Shown: in pieces, positions 27,789 through 37,557 of the stretch
Numbering within the stretch: the first letter of the stretch is position 1
Layout of the letters: every line of letters starts with the position of its first letter
Source of the DNA: Methylosinus trichosporium OB3b
GTDB taxonomy: Bacteria > Pseudomonadota > Alphaproteobacteria > Rhizobiales > Beijerinckiaceae
DNA length: 64,000 nucleotides
Assembly: GCF_002752655.1 (NCBI RefSeq)
Contig: NZ_CP023737.1
Location: forward strand, 2,690,001-2,754,000
Direction: 5' to 3'
Notes under the pieces: model-generated
Databases searched by the model: none
What the model was told of the DNA's origin: nothing
Seen by the model: only the letters and a program-made list of their open reading frames with translations
Made by a program: the position numbers and the translations under genes

Positions 27789-28487
27789 ATGGATGGAATC
27801 TATTGCGGGCCCGCGCCGCTTCCGGCGGATCTTTTTCTGCGCTGGAACCTCGATCCCCTTCTTCTGCTCGCGCTCGCGGCTTGCGCATTGTTCTTTCGGC
27901 GCAGCCGCGCCGGCCTCGCGGCGGTCGGGGTTCTGTTCATCGCTTCGGTGTCGCCGCTCTGCGCGCTCTCCTCGGCGCTGTTCTCGGCGCGCGCGGCGCA
28001 TCATCTTCTTCTCGTTGCGGTCGCGGCGCCGCTCATCGCGACGGCCTGCCCGGCGCGCGCCGCGCGTGCGGCGGCTCCCGCCCTCGCGGCGTTCGCGCTG
28101 ACGCTCTGGGCTTGGCACGCGCCCGCGGCCTATGATCTCGCGCTGTCGCACAAGGGCGCCTATTGGCTCATGCAGCTGTCGCTGCTCGGCGGCGCAGTGT
28201 GGTTCTGGCGGCAGATGCTCGCGCCGGCGGCGAGCGTCGTCACCGAGGGGCCGCTCATCGTCGCGGCCTATGGCCAGATGGGACTGCTCGGCGCTGTGCT
28301 GACATTCGCGCCGACGCCGCTCTATGCGGCGCACGCCACGGCTCCCCTGGCCTTCGGCCTCACGCCGCTCGGCGATCAGCAGCTCGGCGGCCTGCTGATG
28401 TGGGCGCCCGGCGGCGTTCCTTTCGCCATTGTCGCGGCGATGCTGCTCGAGCGCTTCTGGGCGCAGGCCGAAAGCGCCGAGCCATGA
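27789..28487 (+). CDS. ctaG: Cytochrome oxidase assembly protein, CtaG (caa3) family
   Basis: A 232-residue polytopic inner-membrane protein (about seven hydrophobic segments) of the caa3-type CtaG family. HHLLLVAVAAPLIA, WAWHAPAAYDLAL, and the end LGDQQLGGLLMWAPGG are family-typical, with conserved membrane His residues suited to metal handling. CtaG proteins are needed to assemble heme-copper oxidases. First gene of the oxidase cluster, with an EcfG-like promoter immediately upstream; its stop overlaps the next start by 4 nt. Confidence 0.88.
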   Translation: MDGIYCGPAPLPADLFLRWNLDPLLLLALAACALFFRRSRAGLAAVGVLFIASVSPLCALSSALFSARAAHHLLLVAVAAPLIATACPARAARAAAPALAAFALTLWAWHAPAAYDLALSHKGAYWLMQLSLLGGAVWFWRQMLAPAASVVTEGPLIVAAYGQMGLLGAVLTFAPTPLYAAHATAPLAFGLTPLGDQQLGGLLMWAPGGVPFAIVAAMLLERFWAQAESAEP

Positions 28488-28993
28488 TCGGCTGGCTCGA
28501 GCCGATCGTTCCGCACATCAAGGCGGCGCATGTGTCGGCGCTGGCGATCTGGTGCGCCGGAGTGATCGCGCTGCCGTTGATGCTCGCGCATCATGATCCG
28601 GCGATCGGACAGGCGGATTATGCGCGCATTCGCCATTACACGCATTACGCCTATGCTTTCGGCGTGACGCCGGCCGCCGTGGTGACGGTGGCGACCGGGA
28701 CGATGCTCATCTTCCTGCGCGATGTCTTCACGCCCTGGATGTTCACGAAATTCGTGCTCGTCGCAGTGCTGGTGGCGACGCATGGGTTCGTCGGCCATCA
28801 AATTCTGCGCGTCTCCGAGACGGCGGGCCGATTCCGGCCCGCGCATCCGGCGACGCCGGCGATCGTGACGCTGCTCACCGCGCTGGCGATCCTTTTTCTC
28901 GTGCTCGCCAAGCCAGACCTTCGCTTCGGCTTTCCATCCTGGCTGACCGAGCCGGTCGGCGGTCAGCTGCCTTTCGCCGTTCCCAGTCGATAG
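28484..28993 (+). CDS. CopD/HemJ-like integral membrane protein
   Basis: 169 residues with four predicted membrane helices. IKAAHVSALAIWCAGVIALPLML resembles CopD-type and HemJ-type helix 1 with a conserved His. A second His lies in RHYTHYAYAFGV, and FTKFVLVAVLVATHGFVGHQ carries more. It may handle heme or copper for the oxidase, but which one cannot be decided. ATGA overlap with ctaG. Its last 31 nt overlap the 3' end of the oppositely oriented DUF2231 gene. Confidence 0.7.
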   Translation: MIGWLEPIVPHIKAAHVSALAIWCAGVIALPLMLAHHDPAIGQADYARIRHYTHYAYAFGVTPAAVVTVATGTMLIFLRDVFTPWMFTKFVLVAVLVATHGFVGHQILRVSETAGRFRPAHPATPAIVTLLTALAILFLVLAKPDLRFGFPSWLTEPVGGQLPFAVPSR

Positions 28994-29478
28994 TCGAACA
29001 CGAGCTTGCCGCCATGCCAGCCCGCCGCCGAGACGACAACCACGCACAGCGCCGACAGCAGCGCTCCATAGGGCAGCACCGCGCTCTCATAGCCGGTGAG
29101 ACGATAGCCCCAGTTTGCGCCGAGCAGGGCGAGAAGCAGCACTGCGAGAATGAAATGCGTCCAGGCGGCGTCGCGCGCTCGAATGCCCGGCACGAGCAGG
29201 AGCTCGGCGAGGCCGGAGGCGCCGGCGACGAGCCCGAGCAGGAATCCGCCGCCGGCCGACCACAGCGCGGCGCGCGCCCAGAAGGGATCGCCGGTCCACC
29301 AATAGAGCAGATCATCGCCCATCAATATGAAGGTCAGCGCGATCGGAAAGGCGACCGACATCGCATGGATCGGATGTCCGAGCACGGCGACGCGCGACTC
29401 CGTCTCGTGAAATTCCGGATGCTGCTGGATCGGATCGATCAGAATGTTTTCGCGCGCGTCCATCGGTTCATGCGTCAT
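28963..29478 (-). CDS. DUF2231 family membrane protein, inverted inside the oxidase cluster
   Basis: 171 residues with four hydrophobic segments. The start of the domain, VLGHPIHAMSVAFPIALTFI, has the His-Pro typical of DUF2231; GASGLAELLLVPG and WGYRLTGYESAVLPYGALLS follow. Function is unknown; such proteins often sit beside cytochromes. It runs against the surrounding plus-strand genes, overlapping the CopD-like gene by 31 nt at its 3' end and the subunit II gene by 9 nt at its start. A start at 29463 (MDAREN) would remove the latter overlap. Confidence 0.82.
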   Translation of the reverse strand: MTHEPMDARENILIDPIQQHPEFHETESRVAVLGHPIHAMSVAFPIALTFILMGDDLLYWWTGDPFWARAALWSAGGGFLLGLVAGASGLAELLLVPGIRARDAAWTHFILAVLLLALLGANWGYRLTGYESAVLPYGALLSALCVVVVSAAGWHGGKLVFDYRLGTAKGS

Positions 29479-30159
29479 CGGCTCCGGCCCTTCGTTCGTT
29501 TGATAGCGCTCTCATCAACGCCGCTCGCGCTCGCTGGTTGCGCGGGAGCGCTCTCGACGGTCGATCCGGCGGGGCCCGCGGCGGCGCGCATCGCCACGCT
29601 GTGGTGGGCCATGCTGGTCGGATCGGCGGCGATTCTCGCATTGGTGATGGCGCTGCTGGCGGCGGCGTTTCTGAAAGCTCCATCCGCGCCGCGCGAGGAC
29701 GAGCGGGTCTGGATTCACGGGCTCGGCGTCGTTTTTCCGCTCTGCGTGCTCGCGGCTCTGCTGATCTACGGATTGGTGATCGGCGAAGCGCTGCTGCCGC
29801 GTCGCGGCGGCGATGTCGTGACGGTTCGCGCGCAGGCGCGGCAATGGTCCTGGAGCTTCGGCTATGCGGATGCGGCGCTGCGCACGCAGGGCGTGCTGCA
29901 TATTCCGGCGGGGCGGCCCGTCGATGTCGAGATCACCTCGGTCGATGTGATCCACAGCTTCTGGGTTCCGCGCCTCGCCGGCAAGCTCGATGCGATTCCG
30001 GGCCAGGTGAATGTGCTGCGCATCGAAGCGTTCGCGCCGGGGGAATATCACGGCGTCGGCGCCGAGTTCAGCGGGCCGGGCTATTCAAGCGACGCCTTCA
30101 CCGTGATCGCCCATGACGGCGCCGGCTGGACCGCCTTTCTCGAAAGCGCGCGCCGATGA
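29470..30159 (+). CDS. Heme-copper oxidase subunit II lacking CuA ligands
   Basis: 229 residues. A lipoprotein-type signal (LALAGC, Cys about residue 23), two membrane helices (WWAMLVGSAAILALVMALLA; GVVFPLCVLAALLIYGLVIG) and a periplasmic cupredoxin domain. The domain retains QWSWSFGY and DVIHSFWVPRLAGKLDAIPG, but the CuA loop reads GVGAEFSGPGYSSDAFTV. Compared with a canonical cytochrome c oxidase, both Cys became Gly and Ser, His became Tyr and Met became Asp. This resembles CyoA of quinol oxidases. It is translationally coupled (ATGA) to the fused subunit I+III gene. Confidence 0.88.
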   Translation: MRHRLRPFVRLIALSSTPLALAGCAGALSTVDPAGPAAARIATLWWAMLVGSAAILALVMALLAAAFLKAPSAPREDERVWIHGLGVVFPLCVLAALLIYGLVIGEALLPRRGGDVVTVRAQARQWSWSFGYADAALRTQGVLHIPAGRPVDVEITSVDVIHSFWVPRLAGKLDAIPGQVNVLRIEAFAPGEYHGVGAEFSGPGYSSDAFTVIAHDGAGWTAFLESARR

Positions 30160-32639
30160 AGTCGCTGGCGCGACACCGCGCGCTCACGCTCATCTGGGCT
30201 TCGGAGCCCGGATGGAGAGGTTTCTTCACGACCGTGAACCACAGCGACCTCGGACGCATGTTCCTCGTCGTCGCGGTGTGCTTCTTTCTCGTCGCCGGCG
30301 TGCTCGCCATGCTCATTCGCGCTCAGCTCGCCACGGCGCATTCGGCCTTTCTTCGCCCCGGCGTCTACGACCAGATTTTCACGATGCATGGAACGCTGAT
30401 GATGTTCCTGTTCGCGATCCCGCTGTTCGAGGGCGCGGCCGTCTATCTGCTGCCCAAGCTGCTCGGGACCCGCGATCTCGCCTTTCCGCGCCTCTCGGCC
30501 TATGGCTTCTGGTGCTATGTGCTCGGCGCCGCGATGCTGGTCTTCGCCCTGCTCGCCGGCCTCGCGCCGAACAGCGGCTGGTTCATGTATCCGCCGCTCT
30601 CCTCGATCGCGCATTCGCCCGGCGTCAATTCGGATTTCTGGCTCGTCGGCGTCACTTTCGTGGAAATTTCGGCCATTGCGGCGGCGGTGGAGATCGCCGT
30701 CTCGGTGCTGAAGTTTCGCGCGCCCGGCATGTCGCTCGATCGCATGCCGATCTTCGCCTGGTATGCGCTGGCGACGGCGCTGATGATGATCATGGGCTTT
30801 CCGCCGCTGATCCTCGGCTCCATCCTGCTCGAGCTGGAGCGGGCGTTCGGCCTGCCCTTCTTCGAGCCCGGCCTCGGCGGCGATCCGCTGCTGTGGCAGC
30901 ATTTGTTCTGGCTGTTCGGCCATCCGGAGGTCTACATCATCTTCCTCCCCGCGGCCGGCGTCGTCTCGACCGTGCTGCCGGCGATGGCGCGCACGACTTT
31001 GCTCGGCTATCGCGCTGTCGTCGCGGCGGTGTTCGCTCTCGCCTTTCTGAGCTTCGGGCTGTGGGTGCACCACATGTTCGCGACCGGCATTCCCTTCATG
31101 GCGCTCGGCTTCTTCGCCGCCGCCTCGACGCTGGTGGCCGTGCCGACGGCGGTGCAGATCTTCGCCTGGATCGGAACCTTGTGGAACGGACGGCCGCGGC
31201 TCACCCTGCCCATGCTCTATATTCTGGGCTTCTTCTTCACCTTCGTCATCGGCGGGCTCACCGGCGTCATGGTCGCCATTGTCCCCTTCGACTGGCAGGC
31301 GCATGACACCGCCTTCGTGACCGCGCATCTGCATTATGTGCTCATGGGCGGCTTCGTGCTGCCGATGCTCGCGGGCCTTTATTACTGGCTGCCGCATTTC
31401 ACCGGCCGCAAGCGGTTCTTCCGCATCGGCGAAATGGCGTTCTGGCTCATTTTCATCGGCTTCAACGGAACTTTTCTGGCGATGCATTGGGTCGGGCTGC
31501 TCGGCCAAAGGCGCCGCATCGACACTTACGCCGAGGATACCGGCTTCGGGCCGATCAATCTCTTCTCCTCGATCTGCGGCTTCATTCTATCGATCGGCTT
31601 CGCCATGGTTCTCATCGATGTGGTCCTGCATGTGCTGCTCGCCATTCGCGGATCGCGCAACCCGTGGAAGGCGGGAACGCTCGAATGGGCGATGCCGACG
31701 CCGCCGGCCGCCTATAATTTCGCCAGCATTCCGCAGGTGCGCTCGCGCGAGCCGCTCGCCGCCGATCCCCGACTCGCGGTCGCCATCGCGCGCGGCGAAT
31801 TTTATCTCGGCGAGCCGCGCCACAATCTGCGCGAGACATTGATGGTCGACGCCAGCAGCGGACGACCGGAAGCGCTGGTGATCTTTCCGGGCAACACGAT
31901 GCTGCCTTTTCTGCTCGCCGTCGCCACCGGGGCGGCGTTTCTCGGCGTGCTGATCAAGGCCTATTGGCTCGTGCCCATCGCGCTCGTCGCGATGACGGCG
32001 CTGGCGCTGCGCTGGAGCTCATCGCTCGGCGAGCGCGCCGATCTCGGGCCGCAGGAGGTCGGGTGCGGAGCGTCGCTGCCCCGCTCCGCCGAGATCGATC
32101 ATTCGCCCGGCTGGTGGGGCTCGGTGTTCCTGCTCTCCGCCGATGCGGTGTTCTTCGGCTCGCTTCTGTTCGGCTACGCCTTTCTATGGACCATCGCGCC
32201 CGGCTGGCCGCCGCCGCGCTGGCTGTCGCCGTCGATCCTCGGTCTTCTGCTCGGCGCCATCGGCGTCGCTGCGAGCTTTACGGGAATCCGATTTGCGGCG
32301 CGCGCCAATCGGCGCGGCGCGTCGTCCTCCGGTGGGCTCGTCCTTTCTCTCCTCGGCGCCGTTGCGATGCTCGCGGCGTTGGCGATTCTGGTCGCTCGGA
32401 CTCTGACGCTGCTCGACCACGCCTATGGCGCGACGATCTTTGTGATCGGCGCCTATGCGCTGGCGCATGTCGCGCTCGTCATCCTGATGACCTCATTTCT
32501 CATCGCCAGGGTTCGGCGCGGCTATACGTCGCCGGCGCGGAGGTCCGGCTTTGCGATCCTGCGTCTTTGGACCGATTACGGCGCTTTCGTCGCCGCGCTC
32601 GCTCTCGCCGTCACATCGCTGCCGGGCCTTGCGGCATGA
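30156..32639 (+). CDS. Heme-copper oxidase, fused subunits I and III
   Basis: 827 residues. Subunit I spans about residues 1-560 and retains all metal-binding His: TMHGTLMM (low-spin heme), GHPEVYIIFLP (CuB His and cross-linked Tyr), WVHHMF (CuB) and TAHLHYVL (both hemes). The GHPEV Glu marks an A1-type proton route. Subunit III-like helices follow from about 600 (SPGWWGSVFLLSADAVFFGSLLFGYAFLWT). It reduces O2 to water and pumps protons. Q-site residues known from E. coli CyoB are only partly kept: the Arg of LIRAQ and Gln-Ile of YDQIF are present, but Asp75 and His98 equivalents are Ala and Val. The electron donor is thus unclear. Confidence 0.93.
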   Translation: MKSLARHRALTLIWASEPGWRGFFTTVNHSDLGRMFLVVAVCFFLVAGVLAMLIRAQLATAHSAFLRPGVYDQIFTMHGTLMMFLFAIPLFEGAAVYLLPKLLGTRDLAFPRLSAYGFWCYVLGAAMLVFALLAGLAPNSGWFMYPPLSSIAHSPGVNSDFWLVGVTFVEISAIAAAVEIAVSVLKFRAPGMSLDRMPIFAWYALATALMMIMGFPPLILGSILLELERAFGLPFFEPGLGGDPLLWQHLFWLFGHPEVYIIFLPAAGVVSTVLPAMARTTLLGYRAVVAAVFALAFLSFGLWVHHMFATGIPFMALGFFAAASTLVAVPTAVQIFAWIGTLWNGRPRLTLPMLYILGFFFTFVIGGLTGVMVAIVPFDWQAHDTAFVTAHLHYVLMGGFVLPMLAGLYYWLPHFTGRKRFFRIGEMAFWLIFIGFNGTFLAMHWVGLLGQRRRIDTYAEDTGFGPINLFSSICGFILSIGFAMVLIDVVLHVLLAIRGSRNPWKAGTLEWAMPTPPAAYNFASIPQVRSREPLAADPRLAVAIARGEFYLGEPRHNLRETLMVDASSGRPEALVIFPGNTMLPFLLAVATGAAFLGVLIKAYWLVPIALVAMTALALRWSSSLGERADLGPQEVGCGASLPRSAEIDHSPGWWGSVFLLSADAVFFGSLLFGYAFLWTIAPGWPPPRWLSPSILGLLLGAIGVAASFTGIRFAARANRRGASSSGGLVLSLLGAVAMLAALAILVARTLTLLDHAYGATIFVIGAYALAHVALVILMTSFLIARVRRGYTSPARRSGFAILRLWTDYGAFVAALALAVTSLPGLAA

Positions 32640-32959
32640 CCGATGTCCTGCGCATCACCATCGCCCTGTTCTTATGGCTCGCGGCCTTCAGCGGCGTCTA
32701 CGGCCTGCATGGAATCGCCTGCGCCTATGACTGGCCGGCGGCGCCAATCGGCGAGGCGTCGCTGTTTCGGCTGGCGCTGGTCGGCGCCTGGGGAGTGGCG
32801 TTGCTGGCGCAGCTCGGCCTGCTGCTGGCGCTGCGCACAGCCCGCTTCGGCGCGGCGTCGCCCTTCGTGTCCTATGTGAGCGTGGCGCTGGCCGTGGCCG
32901 CTCTCGTCGCGGGAATCTGGTCGCTGTTCCCGACGGCGGTTTTGTCTGCGTGCCTGTAG
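32636..32959 (+). CDS. Small membrane protein, last gene of the oxidase cluster
   Basis: 107 residues, three hydrophobic segments (ITIALFLWLAAFSGVYGLHG; FRLALVGAWGVALLAQLGLLLAL; YVSVALAVAALVAGIWSLFP). ATGA overlap with the subunit I+III gene shows it belongs to the same operon. It may be a small accessory (subunit IV-like) protein, but I recognise no family. Confidence 0.65.
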   Translation: MTDVLRITIALFLWLAAFSGVYGLHGIACAYDWPAAPIGEASLFRLALVGAWGVALLAQLGLLLALRTARFGAASPFVSYVSVALAVAALVAGIWSLFPTAVLSACL

Positions 32960-33009
32960 TGAATGAAATTCAAAACAGCTATCGTGCTGCGAACCACCGA
33001 AGCCCGGGT

Positions 33010-33086
33010 CGTCATTGCGAGCGAAGCGAAGCAATCCAGGGCCGCGGGGCGGCTCCTGGGTTGTTTCGTCGCTTCTCGCAATGACG
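33010..33086. repeat. Palindromic repeat family 2, copy B
   Basis: Begins CGTCATTGCGAGCGAAGCGA and ends TCTCGCAATGACG, forming a long imperfect inverted repeat with a CAATCCAGGGCC core. It lies between the convergent oxidase cluster and typA. Related copies at 9996, 45509 and 59967. Confidence 0.87.
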
Positions 33087-33147
33087 CCGCCCAATCGTTG
33101 CGGCTTTTCGCGGCGCGTTGAACTCGGGCTCGCGAACGAGCGTCGTC

Positions 33148-34968
<1,821 letters not shown>

Positions 34969-35163
34969 GGATAGGGCCGATCGGTTCGCGGACGAGCCGC
35001 GGCGCGGCGCTCCTTCGAGGGGCGCGCGCGGACCGCGGATGTGTTGCAGTGCGGCATCTCATACAGGAGGGCGGCCGGCTTGGGAAGCCGGGCATGGGAT
35101 TTTGGCCGGCTTCCGGCGCCCTCGGGCGGCGCGCCTCAGCGCAGGCCGCCGATTCCGTCAATA

Positions 35164-35248
35164 TGGTGCGGTCGAGAGGACTCGAACCTCCACTGGTTGC
35201 CCAACTAGCACCTCAAGCTAGCGCGTCTACCAATTCCGCCACGACCGC
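35164..35248 (-). tRNA. tRNA-Leu (anticodon GAG)
   Basis: Read on the minus strand it starts GCGGUCG, and its 3' acceptor strand CGACCGC pairs with this exactly, followed by A and an encoded CCA. The D-arm has AAUUGGUAGACGC. The anticodon stem CUAGC/GCUAG encloses the loop UUGAGGU, so the anticodon is GAG (reads CUC/CUU). A long variable arm and a TTCGAGT T-loop confirm tRNA-Leu. A perfect 9+9-nt hairpin (35253-35272) lies 4 nt upstream of its 5' end. Confidence 0.96.
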
Positions 35249-35252
35249 AGTC

Positions 35253-35272
35253 GCCGACGCTCTAGCGTCGGC
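35253..35272. other. Hairpin just upstream of tRNA-Leu
   Basis: Perfect arms GCCGACGCT and AGCGTCGGC flank a 2-nt spacer. It lies in the 5' leader side of the tRNA gene (minus strand). It may be part of the precursor removed by RNase P, or a terminator remnant of the upstream gene; no T-run was seen. Confidence 0.4.
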
Positions 35273-35367
35273 AGGCGGCCCGTCTAACAAATCGGCTCGC
35301 CGCTGGCAAGCAAGATGCTCGCTGGATCGTGGGATATTCGCGAGGACGGCGCCGCTCCCGCCGGGTC

Positions 35368-36603
35368 TCACCCCTCGACGGCCGCCTCGCCCCGCAGCGC
35401 GCGTTCGATATGGCCGGGAACGCTGCCGAGCTGCGCATAGGGCGGCTGCAGCAGCGGGTCCCGCAGCACGTCGCGCAGCTCTTCGAAATCGGGATGGCTC
35501 GCCGCGCCGACATATTCGCGCGCGAATTCCCCGGGCGTGAAGGTGCCCCAGTTCCAGATCATGTTGAAGGACGCCCAGTCGGCCGAGAAACGCTGCGCGA
35601 GGCGGACGAAATCCGGCATCTCGCGGAAGTTCAGCCGCTGCACCACCATGGAGAAATAGAGGATCTCGATCTCGCCGGAGTCCCGTAGGCCTTTGATGAA
35701 GGCGAGATTCTGCAGCAGCCGCTCGAAAGAGCCGCCGCGCCGCACGATGGCGTAGGTCTCGGGCGTCGCCGCGTCGATGGAAATCTCCACCTGGCGAATC
35801 CGGCCGCGCAGCCGCAGATCATTCCAGCCGCGCTCGTCGAACAGCTGCGCGTTGGTGTGCAGATCGAGGCGCAGATGGCGGAACTCGTCGCCGTCGATTC
35901 GCTTGATGAGGCGGCGGAAGTGATTGCTGAAGAACGGATCGCCCGAGCCGGTGACGAGCACGCGCTCGGCGCCGCGCAGGAGCGGAATTAGCACGCGCTC
36001 GGTCATGTCGTCGAGCCGCGCCTGCTCGGCCTTGTCGGCGACGATGTTCTCCTTGCGGCAGGAGGGACAGGACAAATTGCAGGAGCGATCATGCGAGAGA
36101 TAGAGCCGTTTCGGCAGCGGCGGCGTCGCGCTGTCGAACTCGGTGATGATCTTTTGCGCCTCCGGCGAATCGCGGCGCATGAGATTGCGATTGGCGATAT
36201 CGGCGCATTTGATGCGGCTGCAATAGCGATAGGAGCCGTCGGCGATCGATTTGCGCAGCGCCCGCGCCGTGCGGCCGAACCAGATTTTCTCCGCGCCGGA
36301 TCGCAGATCGCCGATCGGCGTCGGCAGCCATGCCGGACAGCAGACATAGGCCAGACCGTTCGGCGTCGTCTCCAGCTTCTGGAAAGGCTTCTCGCAAAAG
36401 CTCTCGCGCAGATAACGTGTGGTCTCGGCGTCCTCGAGCGCGCGCTCGGCGCGACGTTCGCGGGTGCGGCGGATCTTTGCGCGAATATTCCTCTCGATCC
36501 ACTCGTCGAGATCGGCTTTCCTGCGCAATGTTTTCTTCCACAAAGCTCCGACAGGCGCGCGTCCGGGGCCGGCGGCGTAGAGAGGAAAGAGGTCTTTCGT
36601 CAT
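35368..36603 (-). CDS. Radical SAM protein with N-terminal SPASM-like Cys cluster
   Basis: 411 residues. The radical SAM motif SCNLSCPSCRKEN (CxxxCxxC, about residue 180) is followed by GSGDPFFSNHF and LRLDLHTNAQL, and ISIDAATPETYAIVRRGG, a typical SAM barrel. N-terminal to it, residues 80-145 contain VCCPAW and YCSRIKC, which looks like an iron-sulfur-binding SPASM/auxiliary segment placed before rather than after the barrel. Usual roles are peptide or carbohydrate modification; no substrate gene is recognisable next to it. Start MTKDLFPLYA at 36603. Confidence 0.82.
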   Translation of the reverse strand: MTKDLFPLYAAGPGRAPVGALWKKTLRRKADLDEWIERNIRAKIRRTRERRAERALEDAETTRYLRESFCEKPFQKLETTPNGLAYVCCPAWLPTPIGDLRSGAEKIWFGRTARALRKSIADGSYRYCSRIKCADIANRNLMRRDSPEAQKIITEFDSATPPLPKRLYLSHDRSCNLSCPSCRKENIVADKAEQARLDDMTERVLIPLLRGAERVLVTGSGDPFFSNHFRRLIKRIDGDEFRHLRLDLHTNAQLFDERGWNDLRLRGRIRQVEISIDAATPETYAIVRRGGSFERLLQNLAFIKGLRDSGEIEILYFSMVVQRLNFREMPDFVRLAQRFSADWASFNMIWNWGTFTPGEFAREYVGAASHPDFEELRDVLRDPLLQPPYAQLGSVPGHIERALRGEAAVEG

Positions 36604-36704
36604 GGACGGGTCTGGTTCCGCTGCGCCTATTCAGGAAGAGCAGCGCGCTAGACTACACAGGTCCAGCGACCTTGGCAAATCGGGCGGGGTGCGCGCGAGG
36701 TCCG

Positions 36705-37505
36705 TCAGAACGAGTTGAACCTGACGCCCTGCACGCTGAGAAGCAGGCTCGAATCGAGGCCGAAGCTCGAGTCGGAGGAGGAGCTGTCGAACAGCGTCGA
36801 CAGCAGCGAGCTCTGGGAATTGGCGTCGCTGCCGCTGTTGTTGTAATCGTACATCGCCGCGAAGCGCGAGATGAATTGCTGCAGCTTCTTCGGGTCTTGA
36901 AAATCTGTGATATCGAGCTTCGACGTCAGCATCGCCGCCTGCGAATCGATCGACTGCGACGTGGTCTGCGTCGAAATGCCGAGCGCGGTCTGAACCACGG
37001 ATAAAATCTTGGAGTCGGCGAGAATGCCGTAGACACTGGTAATGCTCGGCGCATTGCGCTGGAAATAGAGCGCGAGCTGGACGCCCGGATTCTGCTGGCC
37101 CTGATTGTCCTCGAGCGACTGCTCCGCATAGCGGCTGACGACATTGTCGACGAGCGTCGAGGACGAGGTCGTGCTCGCCCCATTGTCGGCGAAATCGAAG
37201 GCCGTGGCGAAGGCCTTGATGTTCGCATTGTTGAGCGTGTTGGCGAGCGCGCTGTTGTCCGAGACGCCCTGCTCCAGCACCTTTTGCATCATGCCCTTGG
37301 CGTAGGTCATGTCGCCGAGGCCGAAGGCGGTCATGGCGTAGTTGAAGAGTCGGTCGTTCTTCATGAAGTCGTCGACCGATTGGACCTTGCCGATATTGTC
37401 CTCGAAATATTGGGTCTGCGTCGCGACGTCCGGCTGCTTGGCGGTCATCGACTGCCATAGCGACTGGTTGTTGGCGATCTGCAGGTAAGTGGAGAGCGTC
37501 GTCAT
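36705..37505 (-). CDS. DUF1217 family protein (flagellum-associated)
   Basis: A 266-residue protein rich in Ser, Asn, Gln and Asp, without Cys, opening with MTTLSTYLQIANNQSLWQSM and with FMKNDRLFNYAMTAFGL. That N-terminal pattern and the GLGDMTYAKGMMQKVL segment match the DUF1217 family, common in flagellar gene clusters of alphaproteobacteria. No flagellar genes are adjacent here, so a role in motility is inference. The low-complexity Ser/Asp-rich tail resembles secreted proteins. Confidence 0.75.
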   Translation of the reverse strand: MTTLSTYLQIANNQSLWQSMTAKQPDVATQTQYFEDNIGKVQSVDDFMKNDRLFNYAMTAFGLGDMTYAKGMMQKVLEQGVSDNSALANTLNNANIKAFATAFDFADNGASTTSSSTLVDNVVSRYAEQSLEDNQGQQNPGVQLALYFQRNAPSITSVYGILADSKILSVVQTALGISTQTTSQSIDSQAAMLTSKLDITDFQDPKKLQQFISRFAAMYDYNNSGSDANSQSSLLSTLFDSSSSDSSFGLDSSLLLSVQGVRFNSF

Positions 37506-37557
37506 GGCGTGGTCCCGATCGGCCCTGGGCTCGGGCGTCGCACATCATGCCGTTCGT

